Source: Rikenella microfusus (GTDB taxonomy: Bacteria; Bacteroidota; Bacteroidia; Bacteroidales; VadinHA17). From it: a stretch of 64,000 bases of DNA. This document shows positions 17,386 through 25,563 of the stretch, piece after piece. The stretch lies in assembly GCA_022736275.1 (NCBI GenBank), contig DZBJ01000001.1, forward strand, positions 93,016-157,015. The letters are read 5' to 3'. A model generated the notes under the pieces. The model saw nothing but the letters and a program-made list of their open reading frames with translations. It did not search any database and was not told where the DNA came from. Both the position numbers and the translations under genes were made by a program. Position 1 is the stretch's first letter; each line of letters begins with the position of its first letter.

Positions 17386-18222
17386 ATGGAATGGTGCGGT
17401 AAATTTTTCTATCTCGACGGGAACATCATGCCTGCGGGCCATGATGACGAGGTCGTCCCGGGTGAGGTCTCCTTCTACGAGGTGATCAGGGTCAGGGAAG
17501 GGATCCCCCTTTTCTTTGATGACCATATGAAGCGGATGAGCGCCGGGATATCAACCAGATATGAACTTCACGAGGATCTCTCCGAACGGGTCAGGGAGGG
17601 CCTCGATGCTCTGGTCAGGCAGGAGTCGTACCCGGAAATCAATGTAAGGGTTACAGTGACCTTCCCCCGGCAGGTTTGCTCACTGCATATATCCTACATA
17701 CCCTCTTCATATCCTGATGAGGCTATGATCCGTGAAGGGGTAAGCCTGATCTTGTACCATGCCGAAAGATTAAATCCCGGAGTGAAGGTCCTGAACAAGA
17801 GGCTTCGTCTTTCAGTCAATGAGGCGCTGGGGAGAAGGAAGGCCTATGAAGCCCTCCTGGTCAACAGTGATGGCTTTATTACTGAAGGAAGCAGGTCAAA
17901 TGTTTTCTTTTTGACTGGAAAAGGCACGATCCATACTGCTCCTGATAAAATGGTTCTTTCAGGCATTACGCGCGGTTATGTAACGGAGATCATCAGGAAG
18001 GAAGAGTTTGACCTGATTTATGAAGCTGTCAGGGAGGCTGAGATCAGCCGGTTCAGGTCAGTCTTCATAACAGGCACATCGCCGATGGTTCTGCCGGTGC
18101 AAAAAATTGAAAATCAGACGTATGAAGTAGATAATCCGATTGTGGAGAGAATCCGGCAGCTCTACACCGGAATGGCCGGGGAAAGTATCCGGAGGTTTAA
18201 GTTGAATAAAAGCCGGGATTAA
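17386..18222 (+). CDS. Class IV aminotransferase (branched-chain/D-amino acid/ADC lyase type)
   Basis: A 278-residue fold-type IV PLP enzyme. The PLP-binding lysine is K138 in LNKRLRLSVNEAL, and the cofactor-phosphate loop is seen in FITEGSRSNVFF (E167) and LSGITRG. The family includes branched-chain aminotransferase, D-alanine aminotransferase and 4-amino-4-deoxychorismate lyase. The short length and lack of the BCAT substrate-loop features leave the last two more likely, but the sequence alone does not decide. Followed 28 bases later by a small conserved gene that has its own -7 box. Confidence 0.8.
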   Translation: MEWCGKFFYLDGNIMPAGHDDEVVPGEVSFYEVIRVREGIPLFFDDHMKRMSAGISTRYELHEDLSERVREGLDALVRQESYPEINVRVTVTFPRQVCSLHISYIPSSYPDEAMIREGVSLILYHAERLNPGVKVLNKRLRLSVNEALGRRKAYEALLVNSDGFITEGSRSNVFFLTGKGTIHTAPDKMVLSGITRGYVTEIIRKEEFDLIYEAVREAEISRFRSVFITGTSPMVLPVQKIENQTYEVDNPIVERIRQLYTGMAGESIRRFKLNKSRD

Positions 18223-18226
18223 TTTT

Positions 18227-18234
18227 TATATTTG
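18227..18234 (+). promoter_or_regulatory. -7 box (TATATTTG) before the small 95-aa gene
   Basis: A match to TAnnTTTG with a TTG 22 bases upstream (18202-18204), close to the expected -33 spacing. The ATG is at 18251. Confidence 0.5.
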
Positions 18235-18250
18235 CATTAAAGCAACAGCA

Positions 18251-18538
18251 ATGGCCAGCATAAAAAACCTTAAGAAGGATATCGACTATCTCTTTTTTGA
18301 ACTTATCTCCGACTGTTTCATGTTCACGAGCATTCATGAAGGCCAGAAAAAGGCCGAAGCCCAGGAGCTTATTGAAGAGGCAGTGAGCATGCGCAATGAT
18401 TTCATTGACCGGGTCAATAATCCGGATGGAAAAGACAATCCTCCCCTTGTAAAGGCCTATTACACCACCCTTCAGAAGGAACTCCTTGAAAAGGTTGACG
18501 GCTATTTTGAGCGACTGAGCAAGATCTCCAGGGCATAG
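18251..18538 (+). CDS. Small conserved hypothetical protein
   Basis: A 95-residue acidic, helical, soluble protein without signal peptide, membrane segment or metal motif. Its composition and clean reading frame look coding, and it has its own promoter box. The form (two or three long helices, with DYLFFELISDC and a central ELIEEAVSMRNDFIDRVN stretch) reminds me of uncharacterised Bacteroidetes proteins encoded near housekeeping genes, but I cannot name a family. It ends directly before the intergenic heptamer repeat block. Confidence 0.65.
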   Translation: MASIKNLKKDIDYLFFELISDCFMFTSIHEGQKKAEAQELIEEAVSMRNDFIDRVNNPDGKDNPPLVKAYYTTLQKELLEKVDGYFERLSKISRA

Positions 18539-18542
18539 CCCC

Positions 18543-18693
18543 CAGTCGGCAGTAACCAGTCAGCAGTCGGCAGCAAAAATAGTCGGCAGTCGCCAGCCAG
18601 CAGTCGGCAGTAACCAGTCAGCAGTCGGCAGCAAAAATAGTCGGCAGTCGCCAGCCAGCAGTCGGCAGCAAAAAGAAATAGTCGGCATTCGGC
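18543..18693. repeat. 58-bp tandem repeat, two full copies and a partial third
   Basis: Copies start at 18543, 18601 and 18659; the first two are identical by eye. Each is built from CAGTNNN heptamers (CAGTCGG, CAGTAAC, CAGTCAG) and an A-rich spacer. It lies between the 95-aa gene and the minus-strand radical SAM gene and creates a false minus-strand ORF. Confidence 0.85.
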
Positions 18694-18706
18694 AAATATC
18701 GGATTC

Positions 18707-18734
18707 ACTGAAGACTGGGGACTGAAGACTGCAG
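18707..18734. repeat. Four ACTGNNG heptamers
   Basis: ACTG begins at 18707, 18714, 18721 and 18728, an exact 7-base period, just before the radical SAM gene end. Confidence 0.75.
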
Positions 18735-18742
18735 GCTAACCT

Positions 18743-19741
18743 TCACATCCATTTCATTATCTCCACGTTGCACCTGCTGCATCGGCCTCCGTCAGTCAGA
18801 CCGGTCATTGTAACAGCATACCCCGATCGCCTGACCACCGTTGCCCTGCAGAATGGACACAGGGTGTCACTTCCGGCATCACGCCCCGGCATGTTGCCGG
18901 TATAAACAAAATCAAGAGACTCTTCGGCAACCTCCTTTAACTTCAGGATTGTCTCTACAGGGGTAGGAGGGTCATTCCTTTTATGCATCGGGAAATAACG
19001 GCTGAGATGGAGGGGCACACCTCTTCCAGCGTTCTCAGCTATCCACTGACTCTCCCGCCTCATCTCCTCTGCGGAGTCGTTCAACCCGGGGAGGATCAGG
19101 GTTGTTATCTCAAGATGTCTTCCTGATGATGCAACCATTTTTATTGCATCCAGGACAGGCTGCAGTGTTGCTCCGGTGTAGCTCCTGTAAAAATCATTAC
19201 TGAAAGCTTTAAGGTCTATGTTGAAAGCATCTATGACCATGATCAGTTCAGCAAGTGGCTCTCTGTTTATGTACCCGTTGGTTACCATCACGTTACGTAG
19301 CCCGGCAGCGGAGGCAAGGCGGGCACAGTCGGTGACGTATTCAAACCAGATAACCGGTTCGTTATAGGTAAATGCCAGGCCTGTGTTTCCGCCTGCCGCC
19401 AGGGCTTGTCTGACAAGTTCCTGCGGTGCAAGCTTCCTGGAATGGTCAGGAACGGCAGATTGTGAAATATGATAATTCTGGCAGAAGTCGCATTTAAGAT
19501 TGCATCCGTACGACCCAACTGAAAGGATTGAGGTCCCCGGGAAGAAGTGATAGAGCGGCTTCTTTTCAATGGGATCAAGACCATAGCCCGAGATGATACC
19601 GTAGGTAGATAATGAAACCTCACCATTACGATTCACTCTCACACCGCAGACCCCGCTGCCTCCGGGTGTGATCAGGCATGAGTGGGGACAGAGAAGGCAT
19701 CTCAGTCTCCGCTCGTCTTCATGTTTTTCCCATAGCTGCAT
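18743..19741 (-). CDS. amrS: AmmeMemoRadiSam-type radical SAM enzyme (AmrS-like)
   Basis: A 332-residue radical SAM protein related to pyruvate-formate-lyase activating enzymes. The cluster motif CxxxCxxC is C80, C84 and C87 (GCNLKCDFCQN). Extra cysteines flank the core: C15, C18, C22 and C32 at the N-terminus (RCLLCPHSC) and a zinc-ribbon-like CPFC/CSRC pair at the C-terminus, which together are the AmrS layout. AmrS usually occurs with AMMECR1 and Memo-family genes; neither is near it here, so the physiological partner is unclear. Catalytic radical chemistry by SAM cleavage is established for the superfamily; the substrate is not known. Confidence 0.85.
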   Translation of the reverse strand: MQLWEKHEDERRLRCLLCPHSCLITPGGSGVCGVRVNRNGEVSLSTYGIISGYGLDPIEKKPLYHFFPGTSILSVGSYGCNLKCDFCQNYHISQSAVPDHSRKLAPQELVRQALAAGGNTGLAFTYNEPVIWFEYVTDCARLASAAGLRNVMVTNGYINREPLAELIMVIDAFNIDLKAFSNDFYRSYTGATLQPVLDAIKMVASSGRHLEITTLILPGLNDSAEEMRRESQWIAENAGRGVPLHLSRYFPMHKRNDPPTPVETILKLKEVAEESLDFVYTGNMPGRDAGSDTLCPFCRATVVRRSGYAVTMTGLTDGGRCSRCNVEIMKWM

Positions 19742-19775
19742 CAGGGATGTTGTTTTTATCTTATAAATTTAATGT

Positions 19776-19783
19776 TATTTTTG
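19776..19783 (+). promoter_or_regulatory. -7 box (TATTTTTG) before the isomerase-like gene
   Basis: A match to TAnnTTTG in the divergent gap between amrS and the gene at 19850, with a TTG 23 bases upstream. The predicted leader is about 60 bases. Confidence 0.4.
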
Positions 19784-19849
19784 CTTACCGGTAGCTGCCT
19801 GCGGCAATCTGCCGACTGCTTCATAAACTTCTAACCTAAATCTGACGCA

Positions 19850-20701
19850 ATGACAACCAGAAGAAACTTCGTCAGACAATCAGCTCTTGTGGTGGCAGCA
19901 ATGCCACTGATAAACAGGGATATGCTTGCATCACCCTTACTGACCAAAAAAACAGGACTGGCTCTTTACACCATCCGTGATGCTATGAGAAAGGATCCGG
20001 CCGCAGCTCTTGAAGAGGCAGCATCGATAGGTTATAACTGGGTGGAAGCAGCAGACCACAGGGACCGGAAGTTCTACGGTTACGAGCCAAAGGAGTTCGG
20101 GAAACTTGTAAAGAAGACGGGTATGGTGCCACTCAGTTCGCACAGCCAGATTTTGCCTGATAATCATGAACAGATGATTGATGATGCTGCAGAGGCAGGA
20201 ATGGAATACATCATGCTGCCATCCCTTCCCGGGGACTGGAGCAGCACCCTGGACGGTTACAAGAGAAGCGCCGATTTCTTCAACACGGCAGGGGAGAAGT
20301 GCAGGAAGGCAGGCATCACCTTCGGGTTTCATAATCACCAGATAGAATTTAAGGAGATAAACGGCCGCGTTCCGTATGACGTGCTTCTTGAGAACACCGA
20401 TCCGAAGCTGGTCACCTTTGAGCTGGACCTTGCATGGATTACTGCTGCAGGAAAGGACCCGGTCGCCTATTTCAGGAAATTCCCGGGTCGCTTTGAGGTA
20501 TGGCATATGAAGGATCTTACCCCTGAAAAGCAGGATGCCACCCTTGGAGAAGGGATCATTGATTTTAAGCCCATCATGGCTGAAGCAAAGACCGCCGGCA
20601 TGAAATACTGGTTCCTGGAACAGGATAACTGCCTTACGCATACTCCCATGGAGAGCATTGCAATCAGCCGCAGTTATTACCTGGACAAGCTTCTGAAGTA
20701 A
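19850..20701 (+). CDS. Exported sugar phosphate isomerase/epimerase-like TIM-barrel protein
   Basis: A 283-residue protein of the xylose isomerase-like/AP-endonuclease-2 superfamily. Metal-binding segments are visible: GFHNHQIEF, FELDLAWI, EVWHMKD and FLEQDNC, which supply the His, Asp and Glu ligands of a divalent ion. A twin-arginine signal (TTRRNFVRQSALVVAAMPL) leads it, so it is exported folded to the periplasm, which is unusual for an intracellular sugar-phosphate enzyme and typical of the Bacteroidetes forms found beside Gfo/Idh/MocA and DUF1080 genes. I infer a role in processing oxidised sugars. It converges with a 2-base gap on the next gene. Confidence 0.85.
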   Translation: MTTRRNFVRQSALVVAAMPLINRDMLASPLLTKKTGLALYTIRDAMRKDPAAALEEAASIGYNWVEAADHRDRKFYGYEPKEFGKLVKKTGMVPLSSHSQILPDNHEQMIDDAAEAGMEYIMLPSLPGDWSSTLDGYKRSADFFNTAGEKCRKAGITFGFHNHQIEFKEINGRVPYDVLLENTDPKLVTFELDLAWITAAGKDPVAYFRKFPGRFEVWHMKDLTPEKQDATLGEGIIDFKPIMAEAKTAGMKYWFLEQDNCLTHTPMESIAISRSYYLDKLLK

Positions 20702-20703
20702 TA

Positions 20704-21853
20704 TCAGACAGCAGTCCTGGCCGATTTGTTCCTTGCGGAAGAGACCACAGCCTCAAGAAACTTCATTCCCCTGGCGCCCTCATATATTCCGGGATAGTCT
20801 GCTACGGTATGGCGGCTGCTGCCTTCTGCATCAGCAATGATATCAAGCGCAAAATTCCTGTAGAGGTTTGCGAAGGCTTCTATGAATCCTTCCGGATGGC
20901 CTGCCGGCATTCTTGTATGCCTGAGTGCAGCCATGCCCGCACCGGTGAAGGAGGTGCCGGTGCGAATGATCTGAACAGGTTTGTCGGGCCACATGACCGT
21001 GAGAGTATTGGGCTCCATCTGTCTCCAGGTCAGGCTTCCCTTGTCTCCGTAGATTCTAACCGACAGATTGTTCTCCTCGCCCGTGGCTATCTGGCTGGCA
21101 AGAAGGGTGCCCCCTGCCCCGTTGCTGAACAGAAGGAAAACGCTCCCGTCATCATCAAGGACTCTGCCGGGCACCACTGAACGGAGGTCCGCCGACAGGG
21201 CTGCCACTTCGAGTCCGGATACATAACTCGGCCAGGTTGAAGGCATGGGTTCCAATGTCAGCCATTGCCCCTGCAATGCCTGCCCTGGACGGGTCTGATC
21301 TCCATGCAGCCTGCCTGTTGCCTGTCATCTCAACGGGAGATGAGAGCCATCCCTGGAAGTACTCGACAACCACTTTCCTGACTGGTCCTATCTCACCTCC
21401 GAGAACCATCTCGCGGGCAAGCTTGACCATGGGATAACCAGTATAGTTGTGTGTCAGGCAGAAGAGCCTGCCGGTCCGTTTCACCGTCTCCTGAAGGTCA
21501 ATGGCTTCGGCCACACTCATGCAGAGAGGCTTGTCGCACAGAACATGGAACCCCGCCTCCAGGGCCATCTTCGCCGGACCGTAATGCAGATGGTTCGGAG
21601 TGACCACCGTTAAGACGTGCGGCCTGACATCTCCGGGAAGGTGGCTCTCTCGGTTGATCATCTCCTGCCATGCAGGGTAGACGCGTGACCTCTCCAGACC
21701 CTCCCTGGCGCCCGTTGTGACTGATACGGCAGTGTCACTGCTGAAGGCGCCGCAGACCAGTTCAGAGAGGCCGTCAAGACGAGCTGCCATGCGGTGCACC
21801 GGGCCTATGAGTGATCCCTCACCGCCACCGATCATTCCCATTCTCAGTTTCAT
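20704..21853 (-). pseudogene. Gfo/Idh/MocA oxidoreductase interrupted by a one-base frameshift
   Basis: Two overlapping minus-strand frames make up one oxidoreductase. The upstream part (from ATG 21853) has the Rossmann loop GMIGGGEGS and the CDKPLCMS block, and runs to DIGTHAFNLAE. The continuation YVSGLEVAALSADLRSV lies in the other frame. Dropping one T near 21226 joins GAG to TAT and restores a 382-residue protein of normal family length. The rest of both halves looks well conserved, so this is either a very recent mutation or a sequencing/assembly error. No slippery run sits at the site, so programmed shifting is unlikely. Unlike its neighbours it has no Tat signal. It overlaps the upstream gene by 4 bases. 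Confidence 0.8.
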
Positions 21854-22335
21854 GATTCTGTCTCCGATGAGGACATATTATCCCCTTTAATTTCTATCCC
21901 GTGACGTTTGCAGAAATCCTCGACAGCTTCCATAATTGAAGCCGTGCGCCCGGGATAATAAGTTCCCAGCTTAAGTCTGACTTTTTTTTCATCAGTAAGA
22001 AAATCAATAACCAGCGGCCTGAACTCAACAGCCCTTAGCGAAGCGGGAGTGAAGATCACAGGGGTGCTGTAAAAATCCTGCCTTAAAACTATTCTCTCAT
22101 CGCCAACCCTGATATATCTCTCCGTAAATCCAAGTCCCGACCCGATAAGCCAGAGCCCAAACAGCAGCAGAAAAGCCATGGCAATCCAGGCAGTTGTCAC
22201 TGAAGCAGCAGTTCCTCTGATGCTGATCAGAAACCATACGGTCACGACAAGGCATACCACCCCCAGAAGTATCCTGAGGCTCCTGCCCAACCTTGTATTT
22301 TCATTCAGTTCGATGCTAAAATATGTTTCAGCCAT
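21850..22335 (-). CDS. Two-helix membrane protein with PH-like soluble domain
   Basis: A 161-residue protein: a short cytoplasmic N-terminus, two membrane helices (about residues 20-38 and 48-70), then a beta-rich domain (YIRVGDERIVLRQDFYSTPVIFTPASLR) that resembles bacterial PH-like domains of small membrane proteins. The tail is Ser/Glu rich. Its stop overlaps the start of the frameshifted oxidoreductase by 4 bases (ATGA), implying one transcript. I do not recognise a named family and assign no function. Confidence 0.6.
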   Translation of the reverse strand: MAETYFSIELNENTRLGRSLRILLGVVCLVVTVWFLISIRGTAASVTTAWIAMAFLLLFGLWLIGSGLGFTERYIRVGDERIVLRQDFYSTPVIFTPASLRAVEFRPLVIDFLTDEKKVRLKLGTYYPGRTASIMEAVEDFCKRHGIEIKGDNMSSSETES

Positions 22336-22467
22336 ATATGTTCCTTTAATGCAATTTACTGTTTTCTGAAGATAACTGAAGGGATTTAAATATCATTTCA
22401 CGGTTTTATTTTACGGATGAATTACTTATTTTTAGACTTTGATATGAGCTTTTTAACCACCTGAAAA

Positions 22468-23952
22468 ATGAAAGAGGAAATTAGAAAAATCACAAGACGT
22501 TCATTTGTTGGGACCACAGGTGCTGCCATTGCCGGTTTTACCATTCTGCCGGGCAATGTTGTCAGCGGCCTTGGCTACCGTGCCCCCAGCGATAAGCTGA
22601 ATATTGCCGGCATTGGCATTGGCGGGGTTGGTGCCACCAATATCCGGAATGTTGCTTCGTCTGAAAACATTGTAGCTCTCTGCGATGTTGACTGGGGTTA
22701 TTCCAAGAGGGTGTTCGATGCCTATCCGGCTGCTGCCAAGTACTGGGATTTCAGGAAGATGTACGATGAGATGGGCAAGTCGATCGATGCCGTTATCATC
22801 GCCACGGCAGACCACACCCACGCTCTTGCTGCAGCTCAGGGGATGGCACTGGGCAAGCATGTCTACCTTCAGAAGCCTCTTACCCACAGCGTCTATGAAT
22901 CGCGTCTGCTTACAAAGCTTGCCGCGAAACATAAGGTTGCGACCTCAATGGGCAACCAGGGCTCCTCAGGTGAGGGCGTTAACCAGATAATTGAGTGGAT
23001 ACAAAATGGCGAGATAGGCGAAGTCAGAAAGGTTGAGACTTTCACAGACAGGCCTATATGGCCACAGGGACTCAACAGACCTGCGAAGGGAGAGTGGGTT
23101 CCCGATACCCTCAACTGGGATCTTTTTATAGGTCCGGCTCCCATGCGTCCGTTCCACAGCATCTACACACCCTGGAACTGGAGAGGTTGGTGGGACTTTG
23201 GTACCGGCGCCCTGGGGGACATGGCTTGCCATATCCTTCACCCCGTATTCAAGGGTCTGAAGCTTAATTACCCAACCAAAGCCGAGGGCAACTCAACACT
23301 GCTGCTCACCGACTGCGCGCCCAACGCCCAGTCAGTCAAGCTTGTGTTCCCGGAGAGACCGACTCCTAAAGGGTCAAAAGTAAAATATCCGGAGGTTGAG
23401 GTTACCTGGACTGACGGTGGCATACTGCCAATGAAACCCGAGGGTTGGCCTGCTGGAAAAGCATATGATCCCGATGGCGGTTGCATCTTCCACGGAAGCA
23501 AGGACACCCTCATATGCGGATGCTATGGCCGCGACCCGTGGCTGCTTTCAGGCCGCGTACCTGTCTCACCGAAGACTGAGCGCCGCGTGACCACCAGCCA
23601 TGAGATGGACTGGGTGCGCGCGTGCAAGGAACCTGCAGACACTAGGGTGAAGACCAAATCAGACTTCTCTGAGGCAGGCCCCTTCAATGAAATGGTGGTG
23701 ATGGGTGTGCTTGCCGTAAGGTTGCAGGGCCTGAACAAAACCCTGGAATGGGACGGTGTAAAGATGGAGTTCACCAATATCAATGAAGACGAGACCATAA
23801 AGATATGCCTTGAGGATCATTTCAGCATAACCGACGGTCACCCGACTTTCAACAGGAAATATACCGACCCGATCAATGCAAAAGAGTTCGCGGCAGAGAT
23901 GATCAGGCATAACTACCGCAAAGGCTGGTCGCTGCCTGAGATGCCGGCATAA
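22468..23952 (+). CDS. Exported Gfo/Idh/MocA-family oxidoreductase (Tat)
   Basis: A 494-residue NAD(P)-dependent oxidoreductase. The twin-arginine motif (TRRSFVGTT, 9-17) and hydrophobic stretch direct export in folded form with its cofactor. The Rossmann loop is GIGIGGVGA (48-56); the EKP-like catalytic motif appears as LQKPLTHS. The C-terminal half carries PWNWRGWWDFGTGALGDMACHI, a block common to the large Bacteroidetes exported subfamily. Such proteins oxidise a sugar hydroxyl, often at C3. The next gene, a DUF1080 protein 40 bases downstream, is a known companion and suggests a 3-keto-glycoside route. Confidence 0.88.
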   Translation: MKEEIRKITRRSFVGTTGAAIAGFTILPGNVVSGLGYRAPSDKLNIAGIGIGGVGATNIRNVASSENIVALCDVDWGYSKRVFDAYPAAAKYWDFRKMYDEMGKSIDAVIIATADHTHALAAAQGMALGKHVYLQKPLTHSVYESRLLTKLAAKHKVATSMGNQGSSGEGVNQIIEWIQNGEIGEVRKVETFTDRPIWPQGLNRPAKGEWVPDTLNWDLFIGPAPMRPFHSIYTPWNWRGWWDFGTGALGDMACHILHPVFKGLKLNYPTKAEGNSTLLLTDCAPNAQSVKLVFPERPTPKGSKVKYPEVEVTWTDGGILPMKPEGWPAGKAYDPDGGCIFHGSKDTLICGCYGRDPWLLSGRVPVSPKTERRVTTSHEMDWVRACKEPADTRVKTKSDFSEAGPFNEMVVMGVLAVRLQGLNKTLEWDGVKMEFTNINEDETIKICLEDHFSITDGHPTFNRKYTDPINAKEFAAEMIRHNYRKGWSLPEMPA

Positions 23953-23992
23953 CCGAAATAAATGTAAATCAAATATCTAAAACCATTTACCT

Positions 23993-24739
23993 ATGAGAGT
24001 ATTCAAAATGTTGTTTGTACTTGCTATTGCAGCATCATTTGTCTCCTGCGGTTCAGGAAAGGTCAAGAAGAGTGCTGAAAAGAAATCGACGGAGGCTGAG
24101 GTCTGGACTTTCCTCTTTGACGGCACCACCACGCAGGGATGGCGCAATTACAATCAGCCCATCTTCCCGACGCAGGGATGGGAGATCGTTGACGGCACAC
24201 TGCATTGCATCAGCTCAGGCAGAGGCGAAGCAGGCGGTGGGGGCGGTGACATCCTTTACGACAAGAAGTTCTCGAACTTCCATCTTAAGCTTGAATGGAA
24301 GATATCCGAAGGAGGCAACAGCGGCATATTTTACCTGGCGCAGGAGAGTCCCGATCTGGATTATATCTGGAAGAGCGCTCCCGAAATGCAGGTTCTCGAC
24401 AACGAACGTCATCCTGATGCCGAGGCCGGCAAGGATGGCAACCGCAAGGCAGGGTCACTCTATGACCTGATACCTGCGGTTCCACAGAATGCAAAGCCTG
24501 CAGGCGAATGGAACACAGCCGAGATAAAGGTATACAAGGGCTCAGTATGGCATATGCAGAATGGTGAGACGGTGCTTGAATATCATCTCTGGACACCGGA
24601 ATGGAATGCCCTGGTTGCCGGAAGCAAATTTCCGGCACTTAATCCCAACTGGGCCAACGTGGCAGCCGAAGGCTACATAGGACTGCAGGATCATGGTGAT
24701 GATGTCTGGTACAGGAATGTCCAGATTCGCGAACTGTAA
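23993..24739 (+). CDS. DUF1080 (3-keto-disaccharide hydrolase-like) lipoprotein
   Basis: A 248-residue lipoprotein: signal with FVSC (Cys near 19), then a concanavalin-like beta-sandwich of the DUF1080 family. Family features include FDGTTTQGWRNY, FHLKLEWKISEGGNSGIFYLAQ, PEMQVLDNERHPDA and GYIGLQDHGDDVWYRNVQIREL at the C-terminus. Proteins of this family have been linked to cleavage of 3-keto-glycosides produced by Gfo/Idh/MocA dehydrogenases, the product of the gene just upstream. Same strand, 40-base gap and a strong terminator after it support a two-gene unit. Confidence 0.88.
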   Translation: MRVFKMLFVLAIAASFVSCGSGKVKKSAEKKSTEAEVWTFLFDGTTTQGWRNYNQPIFPTQGWEIVDGTLHCISSGRGEAGGGGGDILYDKKFSNFHLKLEWKISEGGNSGIFYLAQESPDLDYIWKSAPEMQVLDNERHPDAEAGKDGNRKAGSLYDLIPAVPQNAKPAGEWNTAEIKVYKGSVWHMQNGETVLEYHLWTPEWNALVAGSKFPALNPNWANVAAEGYIGLQDHGDDVWYRNVQIREL

Positions 24740-24755
24740 CTCGAAAAGCAACTCA

Positions 24756-24795
24756 ATCATAAAGGGCGCCCGGTAATCCGGACGCCCTTTATGAT
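24756..24795. terminator. Strong hairpin terminator after the DUF1080 gene
   Basis: Arms of 18 bases (24756-24773 and 24778-24795) with one mismatch and a TAAT loop, followed by TTTTCG. It separates the plus-strand unit from the minus-strand HD gene and could serve both. Confidence 0.85.
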
Positions 24796-24824
24796 TTTCG
24801 ATTGCAGATTATTGGATCATCCAT

Positions 24825-24845
24825 TCGCAAATCGCAAATCGGCAA
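24825..24845. repeat. Three TCGCAAA-type heptamers
   Basis: TCGCAAA, TCGCAAA and TCGGCAA in exact 7-base steps just before the HD gene end. Confidence 0.6.
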
Positions 24846-24847
24846 TT

Positions 24848-25432
24848 TTACGATTGCGGGTTTCCTATGAGGCCTATCTCCTCTGCTGCCTCGCGCATAC
24901 CCATGATGGTGTCTGTTATCAGCTCGTTCAGGTCGACACCAAGGATTGCTGCTCCTTTTTCAATTACCGCACGGTCGACGCCGGCGGCAAATCTTTTATC
25001 AGTCCATTTTTTACGAACTGAGCGGGCTTCCATGTCAAGCACGCTGTGTGACGGCCTGACAAGGGCACTGGTGGTAACCAGTCCGGTTAGCTCGTCAATT
25101 GCGAACAGAGTCTTTTCAAGCAGCGACTGCGGTTCAGTGTCAGAGCATATGCCGTAACCGTGACTTATCACTGCCCTGATGTATTCTCCCGGCCATCCCT
25201 CATCCCTCATGATCTTTTCAGTCATCGTGCAGTGCTGTTCAGGGTACATCTCGTAATCGAGGTCATGGATCAGGCCTATCACTCCCCACATCTCCTCATC
25301 TTCCCCATGCTTCCGGGCCATGTATCTCATGACTGCCTCAACCGAGAGGGCATGCTTGTAAAGGCTGTCGGTCTTATTGTATTTTCTGAAGAGCTCCAGG
25401 GCTTCTTCACGGGTGGGTCTGATGCTTACCAT
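24848..25432 (-). CDS. HD-domain hydrolase
   Basis: A 194-residue cytosolic protein with the HD phosphohydrolase motifs: H in KHALSVEAVM, the metal pair HD in GLIHDLDY, and a later H in VISHGYG. The arrangement fits the HDIG-type proteins that hydrolyse phosphate esters or nucleotides; no partner domain is present. The start at 25432 is an ATG. The final residues (MGMREAAEEIGLIG) form a helix. The substrate cannot be inferred from context: neighbours are a DUF1080 lipoprotein and a secreted protease. Confidence 0.8.
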   Translation of the reverse strand: MVSIRPTREEALELFRKYNKTDSLYKHALSVEAVMRYMARKHGEDEEMWGVIGLIHDLDYEMYPEQHCTMTEKIMRDEGWPGEYIRAVISHGYGICSDTEPQSLLEKTLFAIDELTGLVTTSALVRPSHSVLDMEARSVRKKWTDKRFAAGVDRAVIEKGAAILGVDLNELITDTIMGMREAAEEIGLIGNPQS

Positions 25433-25473
25433 ATTAAAGGTCTTAGGTCTAAAGGTCAGGCTTGATATATTTC

Positions 25474-25561
25474 AGGCATTAGGCAGTAGGCAGTGGTCTT
25501 CAGTGCAGTATAAGTGCCTGACATTCAATCCATAATTCTTAATTCTTAATTCTTAATTCAT
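25474..25561. repeat. Heptamer tracts AGGCAGT and AATTCTT
   Basis: AGGCATT, AGGCAGT, AGGCAGT at 25474-25494 and four AATTCTT-type units at 25534-25561, each with exact 7-base spacing. The second tract is the reverse complement type of that at 10166. They fill the gap between the HD gene and the C25 protease gene. Confidence 0.7.
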
Positions 25562-25563
25562 AA

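Noticed and set aside
18543..18693. Possible CRISPR array
   Set aside because: The repeats are tandem without unique spacers, units are 7 and 58 bp, and no cas genes are near.
18502..18708. A 68-codon minus-strand frame with repeated CRLL and ADCW-like segments
   Set aside because: It is a translation of the 58-bp tandem repeat; repetitive Cys/Leu/Trp content and overlap with the end of the 95-aa gene show it is not a protein gene.
20704..21853. Programmed ribosomal frameshift
   Set aside because: No slippery sequence or stimulatory structure is evident at the junction, and the family is not known for recoding.
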